A DNA stretch of 20,208 nucleotides from Anaerolineae bacterium (lineage in GTDB: Bacteria; Chloroflexota; Anaerolineae; B4-G1), in NCBI GenBank assembly GCA_030612185.1, contig JAUWOI010000015.1, positions 1 to 20,208 on the forward strand. The letters are read 5' to 3'. The stretch's first letter is position 1. Each line of letters starts with the position of its first letter. The notes under the pieces were generated by a model. That model worked only from the letters and a program-made list of their open reading frames with translations, did no database searches and was not told the DNA's origin. Position numbers and translations under genes: made by a program. This document shows, piece after piece, positions 1-8,180 of the stretch.

Positions 1-792
1 TTAGAAAGCTCTATGGTCCCTGGTTGCCACGATGACAAAATGGCCGCCGATGTACGGCGCTTCGTGTGCCCAGCTTCCCGGAAGGGCTTGTGGATCCGGC
101 TTCTCGTACCGGGACAAATCCATAACATGCCGAATTGACATACCTGTGTCAATAAGTCCGTTGAAGATGTCATCCATATAGTGCCGGAATTCAATGGCGC
201 CGTCCTCGCGCCGATCAATCTTCTCGAAATATGGCTTGCTGACCCGATACCCGTCTCCATCCCAGGTTATGAAATGTACGGCGGATTGGCCGAAATCCAT
301 TCGGAACACCCCGCCCATCCTCAATATTCTGGCGACCTCGGAATAAACCTGTCGAGTATCAGGGACATAGCATATAGCCGTTCCATACACAATATCGAAG
401 GACTCATCATCCAGAAATGAAAGGTCGCGCATATCAGCGTGTATCGTAGTGATATCATACCCATAGTGCGCCGCCGCTTTCCTATCTCCCTCAAGCTGTC
501 CTTGCGCCAAATCAACTACCGTCACCCGCGCGCCAAGCAACCCAAATACCGCCGACTGTTGCCCGCCTCCTGATGCGAGACACAAAACGTCCTTACCCTC
601 GACATCAGCGAGTATATTGCAAGGAGACATCCCGGTCAGAGACTCTGGCACCGAGGCCAATTCGCCTCTCGCATACTGGCGAATTAAGTCGGCGTCGAGA
701 TCCAACCAGGGGATCGTGTACCCACATTCGTCTTCCACCATCCTCTCCCAGTGTTTTTCGTTTATAATTGCGATTTCGTCTTTCTCTCTCAT
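1..792 (-). CDS. Class I SAM-dependent methyltransferase, paralogue of the one at 10862-11641
   Basis: Predicted 263-residue cytoplasmic methyltransferase; the substrate is unknown. The SAM-binding motif I is seen as VLCLASGGGQQSAVFGLL followed by VTVVDLA, and a motif resembling IVYGTAICYVPD marks the post-II region, as in the Methyltransf_11/25 fold. An open frame continues upstream to 945, but that would run into the GH130 gene ending at 854. The ATG at 792 is preferred because GGAG lies 5 nt upstream. The TAA stop occupies bases 1-3. The protein is roughly 60% identical by eye to the methyltransferase at 10862-11641 and shares its N-terminal block GYTIPWLDLD. The stop sits in TTCTAA at the window edge, which would become an attC-like box TTCTAAC if the next base is C, as found after the paralogue. 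The methyltransferase family is confident; the role is not. Confidence 0.85.
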   Translation of the reverse strand: MREKDEIAIINEKHWERMVEDECGYTIPWLDLDADLIRQYARGELASVPESLTGMSPCNILADVEGKDVLCLASGGGQQSAVFGLLGARVTVVDLAQGQLEGDRKAAAHYGYDITTIHADMRDLSFLDDESFDIVYGTAICYVPDTRQVYSEVARILRMGGVFRMDFGQSAVHFITWDGDGYRVSKPYFEKIDRREDGAIEFRHYMDDIFNGLIDTGMSIRHVMDLSRYEKPDPQALPGSWAHEAPYIGGHFVIVATRDHRAF

Positions 793-853
793 GTTGTCTC
801 CGTTTTCTAACATATTGGCTGGCGTTGCCCCATGGGCGATAAAGTGTCTGTAG

Positions 854-1810
854 CTATTCTTCATCAAACGCCGGCAACGCCTCCTGGCTGCATGTTGCCA
901 GACCGATGACCCGATCGGCCCCGCCATAGTAGAGATGCCAAACATCGCCTTGCTGCGTCAATCCTTCACTGAATATCACGTTAGGCACATAGCCCGATAG
1001 TTCCCAGGGTTCTTGCGGAGCCAGGATCGGTTCCGCACTGCGGGCAAGAATACGGCGTGGGTTTTGCGGGTCCAGCAACACTGCGCCGGTGCAATGGACC
1101 TGATCTACATTCCAACCATTGTAGACCAGCAACAAACCCTGGTCTGTGAGGATAGGCGGTGGCCCCGGCTCCACTCCCTGGCTGTCGAAGCAACCCGGCT
1201 GAGGCGACAGAACCAAGCTATCCTCCGGCTCCTGCCAATGGCGCAAGTCGTCTGAGAATGCCAGTCCGATAGCCGTGTGCCAGGGACGCTCCTCGCCCAG
1301 ATAGAACATCACGTAGCGACCATTGATCTGAACTGGGGAGACGACGGCGGCCTTGAGCTGGCCGCTGTTCCAGCGTCCCGGCCGGGGGTGCAGCGCCACG
1401 CCGTGCTTCTGCCAGCGGTGCAGGTCGGTGGAAGTCGCCAGACAGATGTGCCCCTCGCCATAGCGACCATTCTTGCCCACGTAGGTCAGAACGTAAGTAT
1501 CGCCGAACCGGACGAGGCGAGGATCCTCACAGCCCTGGGCTTCGTACTCGTGTTCGGGGACCAGGATTGGTTCGGGTTCGATCGTAAAGTGTACGCCGTT
1601 CTGGCTGTGGGCCAGGCCGAGGCATCCGCTGCATGGGTCGCCCTCGGCTTCGGCGCGAAAGAGCAAGTGGTAAGCGCTGTCTTGCAGCAGGACACAAGGG
1701 TTGTAGATAGCCTTGGAGTAGAAAGTGTCAGGCTGGGGGGTGAGAATCGGGCTGCTCTCGTGCCGGCGGAAGGGGCCAAATGACCAATCTCGAACGATAG
1801 ATTCACTCAT
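854..1810 (-). CDS. GH130 family glycosidase/phosphorylase, variant lacking the usual His/Arg positions
   Basis: 318-residue five-bladed beta-propeller enzyme of GH130, a family of beta-mannoside phosphorylases and beta-1,2-mannosidases. Family signatures are visible in order: YNPCVLL near residue 36, GCEDPRL with the likely catalytic Asp96, the glycine-proline loop EPGPPPI, the PNVIFSEG motif, and the C-terminal YYGGADRVIGLA. The two relatives in this window have a His-Arg pair after the mid-protein GGKY/GGRY segment and a YH dipeptide later. Here these read VMFYLG and VYNGW, so the histidines and the arginine are gone. Those positions contact phosphate in characterised phosphorylases, so a hydrolase or a changed function is inferred. 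The start overlaps the stop of the upstream GH130 gene as ATGA, with AAGGGG upstream, implying translational coupling. No signal peptide is seen, so it is probably cytoplasmic. Confidence 0.88.
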   Translation of the reverse strand: MSESIVRDWSFGPFRRHESSPILTPQPDTFYSKAIYNPCVLLQDSAYHLLFRAEAEGDPCSGCLGLAHSQNGVHFTIEPEPILVPEHEYEAQGCEDPRLVRFGDTYVLTYVGKNGRYGEGHICLATSTDLHRWQKHGVALHPRPGRWNSGQLKAAVVSPVQINGRYVMFYLGEERPWHTAIGLAFSDDLRHWQEPEDSLVLSPQPGCFDSQGVEPGPPPILTDQGLLLVYNGWNVDQVHCTGAVLLDPQNPRRILARSAEPILAPQEPWELSGYVPNVIFSEGLTQQGDVWHLYYGGADRVIGLATCSQEALPAFDEE

Positions 1811-2787
1811 CTCATCGCCCCTTGCAGCAGGTAGTCAACGAACTCGCCCAGGTTCACGCTGGCCGCGCAGCAAACCTTGTCGGCGCCGCCGTAGAAGACC
1901 AGAATCTCTTCGCCGACGACCGCGACGCCCTCGGGGAAAACGACGTTGGGCACGTCCCCCTCCCGTTCATACACCTCCTCCGGCTCCAAGATCGGCTCCG
2001 ACGTGCGAGCGATGACCTTCCAGGGCTCCTCTAGATCCAGCAAGGCCGCCCCGGCCCGATAGATGCGGTTCGGATCAGCGCCGTGGTAAATGAGCAGCCA
2101 GCCGGCATCGGTCTTGATGGGTGGCGGCCCGGCGCCGATCTTCATACCCTCCCACGGTTGCTCCGCTTTCATGACCACCTTGTGATCGTACATCCTGCCG
2201 GGTAGACCATCGAGGAAGGCGAACCAGATGCCGGGCTGTTCCACCGAGTAGCCCGGACCAACCCAGTTGCTGGGCCGGTGAATGGCGGCGTATTTGCCTC
2301 CGATTTTCTCGGGGAAGAGTACCACGTCCCGTTCGTGGGCGTCGTAGGGGGTGATGACACCCAGACGCTCGAAGTTTTTGAGGTCCATCACCCTGGCCAG
2401 GGCGGTTCGGGCGGCAGCCTGCAAGGGTTTTGGGATGCCCAATTTTATCCGCACACCCCCCGGTGGAGCGGGCGTGGGCGTGATCACGTAGGTCATATAG
2501 AGTTCGCCCTCCACTTCCATGAGCCGCGGGTCCTCAATGGACATCTCCCATAACTCGAGGTCGGGACCGAAAACCGGTTCCTCTGACCGCTCCAGAAGGT
2601 TCAGATTCTCATCGAAAACGGCATGGCCCAGGTGGGAGGCGTAGTGGACGTAATCGCCCACGGCCCGGTAGAAGACGTGTATTTTGCCGTCCTTGTAGAC
2701 GACAGCGCAGTTGAACGTCGCCACCGCCTCCCAGTCATCTCCCCTGGGCTTGATTAGGGGGTTGCCTTCGTAACGTCTCAGTCTCAT
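1807..2787 (-). CDS. GH130 family beta-mannoside phosphorylase-like protein
   Basis: 326-residue GH130 protein. Motifs visible from the chosen start are the N-terminal YEGNPLIKP, IEDPRL with the probable catalytic Asp86, FPEKIGGKYAAIHRP with the His170-Arg171 pair, AGPPPIKT, LLIYHGADP with His235, PNVVFPEG and FYGGADKV. The His/Arg set matches phosphate-binding positions known from GH130 phosphorylases, so phosphorolysis of a beta-mannoside to mannose 1-phosphate is the best guess; the linkage cannot be told. About 35 extra residues (around 104-138, rich in Pro and Ala) lie between the catalytic blade and the next blade compared with the paralogue at 17757-18635. The ATG at 2787 is chosen over the ATG at 2805 because AAGGAGG lies 8 nt upstream; the upstream ATG would place that ribosome site inside the coding region. 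It overlaps the next GH130 gene by 4 nt. Confidence 0.9.
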   Translation of the reverse strand: MRLRRYEGNPLIKPRGDDWEAVATFNCAVVYKDGKIHVFYRAVGDYVHYASHLGHAVFDENLNLLERSEEPVFGPDLELWEMSIEDPRLMEVEGELYMTYVITPTPAPPGGVRIKLGIPKPLQAAARTALARVMDLKNFERLGVITPYDAHERDVVLFPEKIGGKYAAIHRPSNWVGPGYSVEQPGIWFAFLDGLPGRMYDHKVVMKAEQPWEGMKIGAGPPPIKTDAGWLLIYHGADPNRIYRAGAALLDLEEPWKVIARTSEPILEPEEVYEREGDVPNVVFPEGVAVVGEEILVFYGGADKVCCAASVNLGEFVDYLLQGAMR

Positions 2788-2795
2788 CTCAGTTG

Positions 2796-2802
2796 CCTCC
2801 TT
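2796..2802 (-). promoter_or_regulatory. Shine-Dalgarno site deciding the GH130 start at 2787
   Basis: AAGGAGG on the minus strand, 8 nt before ATG 2787. It decides between this start and an in-frame ATG 18 nt upstream. Confidence 0.8.
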
Positions 2803-2983
2803 CATCTGTGTTTTTTCTCGCGTATGAACAGGAGTATGATTGTCAGATCAATCGCCTGTCCTCCCTCTGGCGATCACTCCATCTCACGCGAAAGGCGCAA
2901 TGATGTCTTCGTAGTCAAAGAACCACAACCAATCCATATAGGTGCGGGGCAGTCTGTGCCTTGAGCATTGCTTTCCTACTCAC

Positions 2984-5587
2984 TCACATCGCCGGCAGCG
3001 AAGAAACCGCGACGTCGTCCACGGTCAGTCGCTGCCCCAGCGTGTTCCACACCCTGATCGCTTTCTCCTGCCCCGGAAAGAGATCGAAGTAGTTGTCGCT
3101 GAAGCGAGTGCCTTCTGTTGGCACTGTCAACTTGACAAAATAGGCGTAAACGTCGCTGCCAACCCTGACCTCGACACCATCGTCGGCCTGCCCTGAGCGG
3201 AGCCGAAGGAGCCTGCCCTGAGCTTGTCGAAGGGTCGCCGCTTTCTCCACCTTCAGGTTTGCCGGTGGCCGCTTCAGGTGCTTGATATCCACGAAGAAGT
3301 GGCGGTTATCGGGGAAGAGGCCGCGAGCGGAGCGGACGTAGAGGTATCGGCGCGCCGGGTCATCGCTGTTCAGGACAGATGCCGGAATATGCGCGACGTG
3401 GCTGACGCTGTTGGCCGGCACGCTGATCTCCAATTCCTCCTCGTGCAACTTCCGGTCATCGAAGGCGCCATGTCCCCACACGACCGTATCGGTGATCGCG
3501 GCCAGGGTGTCGTTGACGATCCACAGTGAGACGCTGTCGTTCGTTTCCGCCTTGAAGGAGGCCATCACCGGGGCGTAGGCTCGCATGGCGTAAAAGTAGC
3601 CCGCCTTGGGAAAATGGTAATAGTCCAGCACGCTCCAACTCAGGCCCGGCCAGCAGTCGTTGAGTTGCCAGAAAAGAGTGCCGCTGCAGTGGAACTTGCG
3701 CCGGCGGTAGTGCTCGATGCCGAATTTGAGTCCCTCCGCCTGGGCGATCATGGAAAAGTCAATGTATTGCTCCAGGGTCGTCGGCAGACCGGTGCATGAA
3801 GCCATCAGGTGATTACCCTTGTCTTTGGGATCGTCCTTGTTGCGATAGAGCAATTCTGGGCTGCCCAGGCGCAGGCTCGCGGCGGGGACGTTGCGCCGTA
3901 GCGTCTCCAGCACCGGCGCGGCATGCATCCCGAACTCGCTCACGAAGCGGGCCGTGTCCTCGGCATAATGCCGGAAGGAGATCCCCTCCGGGGTAAAGTG
4001 GCGCTCCGGGCACTGGCCAAAGCGACGAGGAAACACCAGGCCGTGCCACACCTGCCAGTTGTGCCGGTTCCCCTCCCGCTCGTCGTTGTGGTCGTTCCCG
4101 CCGTAGGGACTGGAGGGCCAGTAGAGGCGGGTGCCGTCCAGGCGTTGGACGATGGCTGGCAGCAATTCGTGATTGATCCGCCAGCCGGGGAACCGAAAGC
4201 CAGGTTGCTGCCAGTGAACCTGATCGGCGATCCAGTCGTTCTCGTTGTTGCCGCACCAGAGAGCGATGCAGGGATGGTTGCGCAACCGGCGCAGGACCGC
4301 TTCCGCCTCTCGTTCCACCTCGGCCATGAACTCTGGATCGTGGTCCGGGTAGGGCGCACAGGCGAACATGAAATCCTGCCATAAGAGAAAGCCCAACTCG
4401 TCGCAGAGCCGGTAGAAGGCACCCTTCTCGTAGATGCCACCGCCCCACACCCGCAGCATGTTCATGTTGGCCGCCACAGCCAACTCCAAGAGTTCCCGGT
4501 ATCGGCTCTCATCCACCTGGCTGACGAAAGAATCGGCCGGGATCCAGTTGGCGCCCTTGGCAAAGATTTTGACCCCGTTCAGCACAAAGGTAAAGAACCT
4601 GGCGCCAGGCTCGTCGGGATCGGGCGATTGGTCCACCTCGACGGTGCGCACGCCGGCCCGCTCGTGGTAGGTGTCCAGGACTTGCTCCCCGGCGCGGAGT
4701 TCGACGGTCAGATCGTACAGCGCCGGTTCCCCCAGGTCATGGGTCCACCACAGGGCCGGATCGGGCAACTCCAGTTCGATCTCGCCTCTCTCCCCTTCGG
4801 ACAGCGGCACCATCCCGGCGATGGCCTGCCCATCGCGCTCCAGCCGGATGTGAGCGGTCAGCGCCGGCAGATCAGTCCATCGTTCCGCTTCGACCTGAAC
4901 CGCGACCCGGGCGGCCTGAGGTGTGATCTCCAGCGTCTTGAAGAAAACGCTACTCAGGCGTGCGCCCTGGTAGCGGCACAGCGTCACGTCCTGCCAGATG
5001 CCCACGCTGACCAGACGGGGCCCCCAGTCCCAGCCAAAGTTGTACTGCGCCTTGCGCACCCAGATGCGAATAGGGTTGCAGGGCATCCACTCATCGTCAA
5101 TCCACGGGCGGTCGCCAATGATCGCTGCCACGGGGTCGAAGCGCACGGCCAATGTATTCGTTGCGCCGAAGCGCAAGTGCTCGCTGACGTCGAACTCGGC
5201 GGCGATGAACATGTTGGCGTGGCGACCGACCTCAATCCCGTTCAGGTAGACGGTGGCGAAGGTGTCCAGGCCATCGAAGCGCAGCAGGTAGCGGACGGCA
5301 CTCCCCCCCTCAGTCCCCCCCACAGGGGAGAAGTAAGGGGGTGCATCGGGCAACTGGAAGGTAGTGCGGTACCACCATTCTCGCTCCTCCACCCACTGGC
5401 AGGTCTCGACGTTCATGTTGTAGAACGGCGGTTGGATGCGGCCGGCCATGACCAGCGAGGTGTGCACGTCCCCCGGTACGTCCGCGGGCAGCCAGTCGCC
5501 GTCGTCGTACTGCGGCGCGTGAGCCCCCAGCGAGAGCCCTTGCCCCGGCGCAAAATCCATCAGTTTCCAGTGCTCGTGCAGGTTCAT
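2984..5587 (-). CDS. GH2 family beta-mannosidase
   Basis: 867-residue enzyme that removes terminal beta-D-mannose from mannosides, the usual length for GH2 beta-mannosidases. A jelly-roll sugar-binding domain (about residues 1-190, with FDGLDTFATVYLNG) is followed by an Ig-like domain, then the TIM barrel. In the barrel, MLRVWGGGIYE leads to LWCGNNEN, with Glu449 as the general acid/base, and to RFVSEFG, with Glu551 as the nucleophile; FWQLNDCWPG follows. The C-terminal domain has the family pattern DNYFDLFPGQ. No signal peptide is present, so it acts in the cytoplasm, probably on oligosaccharides also handled by the GH130 genes downstream. GAAGGGAG precedes the ATG. Two in-frame insertions of repeat-derived sequence are seen, at residues 82-96 and 785-800. 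Both spare the catalytic domain. Confidence 0.95.
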   Translation of the reverse strand: MNLHEHWKLMDFAPGQGLSLGAHAPQYDDGDWLPADVPGDVHTSLVMAGRIQPPFYNMNVETCQWVEEREWWYRTTFQLPDAPPYFSPVGGTEGGSAVRYLLRFDGLDTFATVYLNGIEVGRHANMFIAAEFDVSEHLRFGATNTLAVRFDPVAAIIGDRPWIDDEWMPCNPIRIWVRKAQYNFGWDWGPRLVSVGIWQDVTLCRYQGARLSSVFFKTLEITPQAARVAVQVEAERWTDLPALTAHIRLERDGQAIAGMVPLSEGERGEIELELPDPALWWTHDLGEPALYDLTVELRAGEQVLDTYHERAGVRTVEVDQSPDPDEPGARFFTFVLNGVKIFAKGANWIPADSFVSQVDESRYRELLELAVAANMNMLRVWGGGIYEKGAFYRLCDELGFLLWQDFMFACAPYPDHDPEFMAEVEREAEAVLRRLRNHPCIALWCGNNENDWIADQVHWQQPGFRFPGWRINHELLPAIVQRLDGTRLYWPSSPYGGNDHNDEREGNRHNWQVWHGLVFPRRFGQCPERHFTPEGISFRHYAEDTARFVSEFGMHAAPVLETLRRNVPAASLRLGSPELLYRNKDDPKDKGNHLMASCTGLPTTLEQYIDFSMIAQAEGLKFGIEHYRRRKFHCSGTLFWQLNDCWPGLSWSVLDYYHFPKAGYFYAMRAYAPVMASFKAETNDSVSLWIVNDTLAAITDTVVWGHGAFDDRKLHEEELEISVPANSVSHVAHIPASVLNSDDPARRYLYVRSARGLFPDNRHFFVDIKHLKRPPANLKVEKAATLRQAQGRLLRLRSGQADDGVEVRVGSDVYAYFVKLTVPTEGTRFSDNYFDLFPGQEKAIRVWNTLGQRLTVDDVAVSSLPAM
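3187..3234. repeat. Two tandem 24-bp palindromic repeat units inside the beta-mannosidase gene
   Basis: Two adjacent units share the form CCTGCCCTGAGC-(4 nt)-CGAAGG: 3187-3210 carries GGAG in the centre and 3211-3234 carries TTGT. The centre gives each unit a dyad-like character. The pair adds 48 bp, exactly 16 codons, encoding LRQAQGRLLRLRSGQA in the C-terminal region of the enzyme. A third unit lies at 16788-16811 in an unrelated gene. Confidence 0.85.
5301..5341. repeat. C-run/G-run imperfect inverted repeat inside the beta-mannosidase gene
   Basis: A C-rich arm, with runs of 7 C, is followed by GGGG and GGGGG runs; the arms can pair imperfectly around CACA. It encodes a Pro/Gly-rich stretch (residues about 82-96, PPYFSPVGGTEGGS) between two conserved beta-strands of the N-terminal domain, where relatives usually have a short loop. 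It is therefore read as an in-frame insertion. Confidence 0.55.
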
Positions 5588-5620
5588 TTACTCTCCCTTC
5601 ATTGGCCACAGACACATTGG

Positions 5621-6508
5621 CTACAGGTGCATCGTGTGCCCGCCTCCGACGTAGATCAACTGTCCAGTGACCCAGCGGGCTTGCTCCGAAGCCAAAAACA
5701 CGATTACATCAGCCACGTCTTCCGGCTGCCCAATGCGCTCTAACGGATAACCAGCGGCGATCTCTTTCTCCATCTCGGGTGTAATCCAGCCAGTCTGGAC
5801 TGCCTCAAGTGATACGATGTTTACCGTGACGCCGTACTGACCCAACTCCTTCGCTGCGGCCCGGCTGTAACTCTCCAGTGCATGTTTGCTGGCGCCGTAA
5901 GACACGTCGCCAGAGAAGCCAGACGCCCCGTCGGTGCTTACGTTGATAATCCGCCCCCAGCGTGCGCCTCGCTCGGTATGACGGCGGGCATATTCAGCCA
6001 TCATGAGTGCTACCGCCCGGCTGTTTACTGCAAAGTGCTGATCATGAGATTCTGCCGTGATTGTCAAAGTACGACATCCGCTTGAACTGAGCACACCCGG
6101 TTGCTCTTGGCGTAGAGGAAGGAAGGTATCAGGTTTCCAATGTGCGGCATTGTTGATCAACACGTCAACAGGTCCCAACGCCTCTTCCGCTCGATCGAAC
6201 AGGTGAGGAATGGTAGCCGGATCAGCCAGATCCGCTTCCCAGGCTTTGGCTTGACCTCCGCTGTCTCGAATTTCTCGGACAACTTTGTCGGCAGACATAG
6301 CCCACCTCGCCAGATAAAACGCCAAGCCGGGTGTGTCAGCCTGATTCATCTCCTCTTTCCTGATGCCATACCCTTCTGATGACAAACGGAGATAGGTGAT
6401 AAAGACCTTTGCGCCTTGACCAGCGAAGGCCTTGGCCGTCGCTGCACCAACCCCGTGATTGCCGCCCGTCACAAGAACGACCTTGTCTTTTAGCCCAGTG
6501 TCAATCAT
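5621..6508 (-). CDS. Short-chain dehydrogenase/reductase (SDR), FabG-like
   Basis: 295-residue NAD(P)-dependent oxidoreductase of the classical SDR family. Visible motifs are the cofactor loop TGGNHGVG (residues 15-22), NNAA (about 115), the Ser of INVSTDGAS, and the catalytic YGASK. The C-terminal VTGQLIYVGGGHTM is typical. It is longer than the usual 245-255 residues because of an insertion after the second beta-strand (about residues 42-75) and another near residue 140. The first may change the cofactor or substrate site. AGGA lies upstream of the ATG. It follows the permease gene at 6578 by about 70 bp and may share its transcript. The substrate is not predictable; 3-oxoacyl-ACP reductase is only a default annotation. 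Confidence 0.88.
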   Translation of the reverse strand: MIDTGLKDKVVLVTGGNHGVGAATAKAFAGQGAKVFITYLRLSSEGYGIRKEEMNQADTPGLAFYLARWAMSADKVVREIRDSGGQAKAWEADLADPATIPHLFDRAEEALGPVDVLINNAAHWKPDTFLPLRQEQPGVLSSSGCRTLTITAESHDQHFAVNSRAVALMMAEYARRHTERGARWGRIINVSTDGASGFSGDVSYGASKHALESYSRAAAKELGQYGVTVNIVSLEAVQTGWITPEMEKEIAAGYPLERIGQPEDVADVIVFLASEQARWVTGQLIYVGGGHTMHL

Positions 6509-6577
6509 GACCCATTCCTGCTGTGTCTATCATTGGGACGCATCCGAATTTCCGATTGGCGAGAACGCCGCCTCCTC

Positions 6578-7381
6578 CTAAGACCCCGTACTCTGATACC
6601 GATTGAGCCCCACCCGCCAGAAGGAGTAGGCGATGGCGAAAAGCACCAGCCCCACCAGCGGCGTCAGGTAGGCGAAAACGGGGGAGAAGAGGGTGTCCCC
6701 CGTCCGGTTCAGGAAAAGCGTCGCCGGATAGTAGCTCATGAACCCCACCGGTACGAGGAAGGTCATCACGAACTGGAGCACGGAGTTGTAGATGTTCAGC
6801 GGGTAGAGGGCAAAGTTGTCGCTGAACGTGCCGACGACGAACCAACTCAATCTCCCCGCCTCGGTTATCCAAAAGACCAGGGTGTTGAGAAGCAGGAAGA
6901 GCGATAGCTCAATCAGGCAACCCCCTGCCATCACCAGAACGAGAAAGGCGAGCGCCGGCGGGGTCCAGTGAAATTCAAGCATGCGACTGACCACTGCAAA
7001 GCAGATGAGCCCCAGCCCCACGTCGCCGATGCCGGCGGGGTCGTATTGCCAGGTGATCAGTTGGAGGAGGGGGTTGAGCGGGCGCAGCAGCACGCGGTCA
7101 AAGTCCCCCCACCGCACGTACCGGGAGACCATCTGGACGTTGTGGAAGAACAGGCAATAGCAGCCGTGGGCCAATAGCCTGAGGGTGTAGATGAAAAAGA
7201 TCTCCCCCTGGCTCCACACGGCCATACTCTTTAAGCGGGCCAGCACGGCCCAAATGAAGACCAGGCTCGTCAGGTTCCACACCACCCCCATCGTCACTCG
7301 CAGGAAAAAGTCCAGCCGGTATTCCATGCGGCTCTTGATGCCCGCCAGCATCACCAACCCCAGCACCCGTAAGCGATGCAC
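6578..7381 (-). CDS. ABC-2 type permease, COG3694/PF06182-like
   Basis: 267-residue integral membrane protein with about six hydrophobic segments, one of two permease subunits of an ABC exporter. The segment RWGDFDRVLLRPLNPLLQLI after the second membrane pair is characteristic of the uncharacterised COG3694 family, which pairs with COG4587 permeases and COG4586 ATPases. All three occur here in order. The start is a GTG with AAGGAGG 5 nt before it. It begins 1 nt after the stop of the other permease, so the two are almost certainly co-transcribed. The exported substrate is unknown. Confidence 0.88.
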   Translation of the reverse strand: MHRLRVLGLVMLAGIKSRMEYRLDFFLRVTMGVVWNLTSLVFIWAVLARLKSMAVWSQGEIFFIYTLRLLAHGCYCLFFHNVQMVSRYVRWGDFDRVLLRPLNPLLQLITWQYDPAGIGDVGLGLICFAVVSRMLEFHWTPPALAFLVLVMAGGCLIELSLFLLLNTLVFWITEAGRLSWFVVGTFSDNFALYPLNIYNSVLQFVMTFLVPVGFMSYYPATLFLNRTGDTLFSPVFAYLTPLVGLVLFAIAYSFWRVGLNRYQSTGS

Positions 7382-7382
7382 A

Positions 7383-8180
7383 CTAGCCTCCTTGAACGAT
7401 TAGTTTGCGCTCCGCCGCCCTCCAGATGAGCCGGACGACGACCACGAGCACTACAATCCAGGCCGCCTGCTTGAGGAGCGCCATCCATATAGCCGCCCCC
7501 TCGATCTTGCCGATGTAGATAGAAAGGGGCAGGTGCGCCAGGCTTTGAAAGGGCAGCCATTCCGCGATCCGCCACGCCCAGAGCGGGAGGAACCAGAGGG
7601 GTATCAGACCCCCGGAGAGGAACAGGCTGACAAACTCGAAGATCATGTTGAATCCCACGAGCTCCAGCGTCCAGAAAGCAACCAGTCCCACCAGCGTTAG
7701 CAGGCAGAAATTCACCACCATAGCCAGGCTCAGGCTCGCCAGGTAGGCCAGGCCCGCCGCCAGCGACGCCGGAGGTTGCAGGTCCACGAAGAGCAGCGAC
7801 GCCGCCAGGACAAGCCCCGCCTGCGGGGCACCCCAGAGCAGCGCTCCGCCCAGGTTGGAAGCCGCCAGAGAGCGCAGAAATCCGTAGGGCCGGATCAGGT
7901 CAATCACGATGTTGCCATCGCGCACCTTCCGCTGTACCTCCCACTGGACCCAACTGGAGGTGACGATCCCCTGGATGTTGCTGAGCGTAGCATAGGTTAT
8001 CATCATCGGCAGGGTGATCCCCTCGACCGGTCCGCCGCCACCATACACCGCCGTCCAGAAGACCCGCATCAGATAGACGCGCAGCAGTATCCCCAGGCAC
8101 TCGATGAAGGTGGCCGCCCTGTAGGCTAACATCGTCTGGAAGGGCGCCTGCGCCAGTCTGAGGTAACCTCGCAGGTTCAT
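7383..8180 (-). CDS. ABC-2 type permease, COG4587-like
   Basis: 265-residue membrane protein with about six hydrophobic segments. The cytoplasmic stretch VRDGNIVIDLIRPYGFLRSL corresponds to the conserved loop of the COG4587 permease partner. The reading frame is open upstream to 8435, but that part lies over the ATPase gene and is rich in Arg, Gly and Pro, as expected of a shadow frame. The ATG at 8180 is chosen because it forms an ATGA overlap with the ATPase stop and has GAGGGGGG upstream. It acts with the permease at 6578-7381 and the ATPase at 8177-9174. Confidence 0.88.
   Translation of the reverse strand: MNLRGYLRLAQAPFQTMLAYRAATFIECLGILLRVYLMRVFWTAVYGGGGPVEGITLPMMITYATLSNIQGIVTSSWVQWEVQRKVRDGNIVIDLIRPYGFLRSLAASNLGGALLWGAPQAGLVLAASLLFVDLQPPASLAAGLAYLASLSLAMVVNFCLLTLVGLVAFWTLELVGFNMIFEFVSLFLSGGLIPLWFLPLWAWRIAEWLPFQSLAHLPLSIYIGKIEGAAIWMALLKQAAWIVVLVVVVRLIWRAAERKLIVQGG
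7387..7393 (-). promoter_or_regulatory. Shine-Dalgarno site for the GTG-started permease
   Basis: AAGGAGG lies 5 nt before GTG 7381, overlapping the end of the upstream permease gene. It supports the non-ATG start. Confidence 0.75.

Noticed and set aside
793..945. Longer start for the first methyltransferase
   Set aside because: It would overlap the end of the GH130 gene and adds a non-conserved Arg-rich stretch absent from the paralogue. GGAG before 792 supports the shorter form.
4628..5743. 371-codon plus-strand ORF
   Set aside because: It lies antisense over the GH2 beta-mannosidase, whose catalytic motifs are all in the minus frame. The plus product has no recognisable motif and has the composition expected of a shadow frame in GC-rich DNA.
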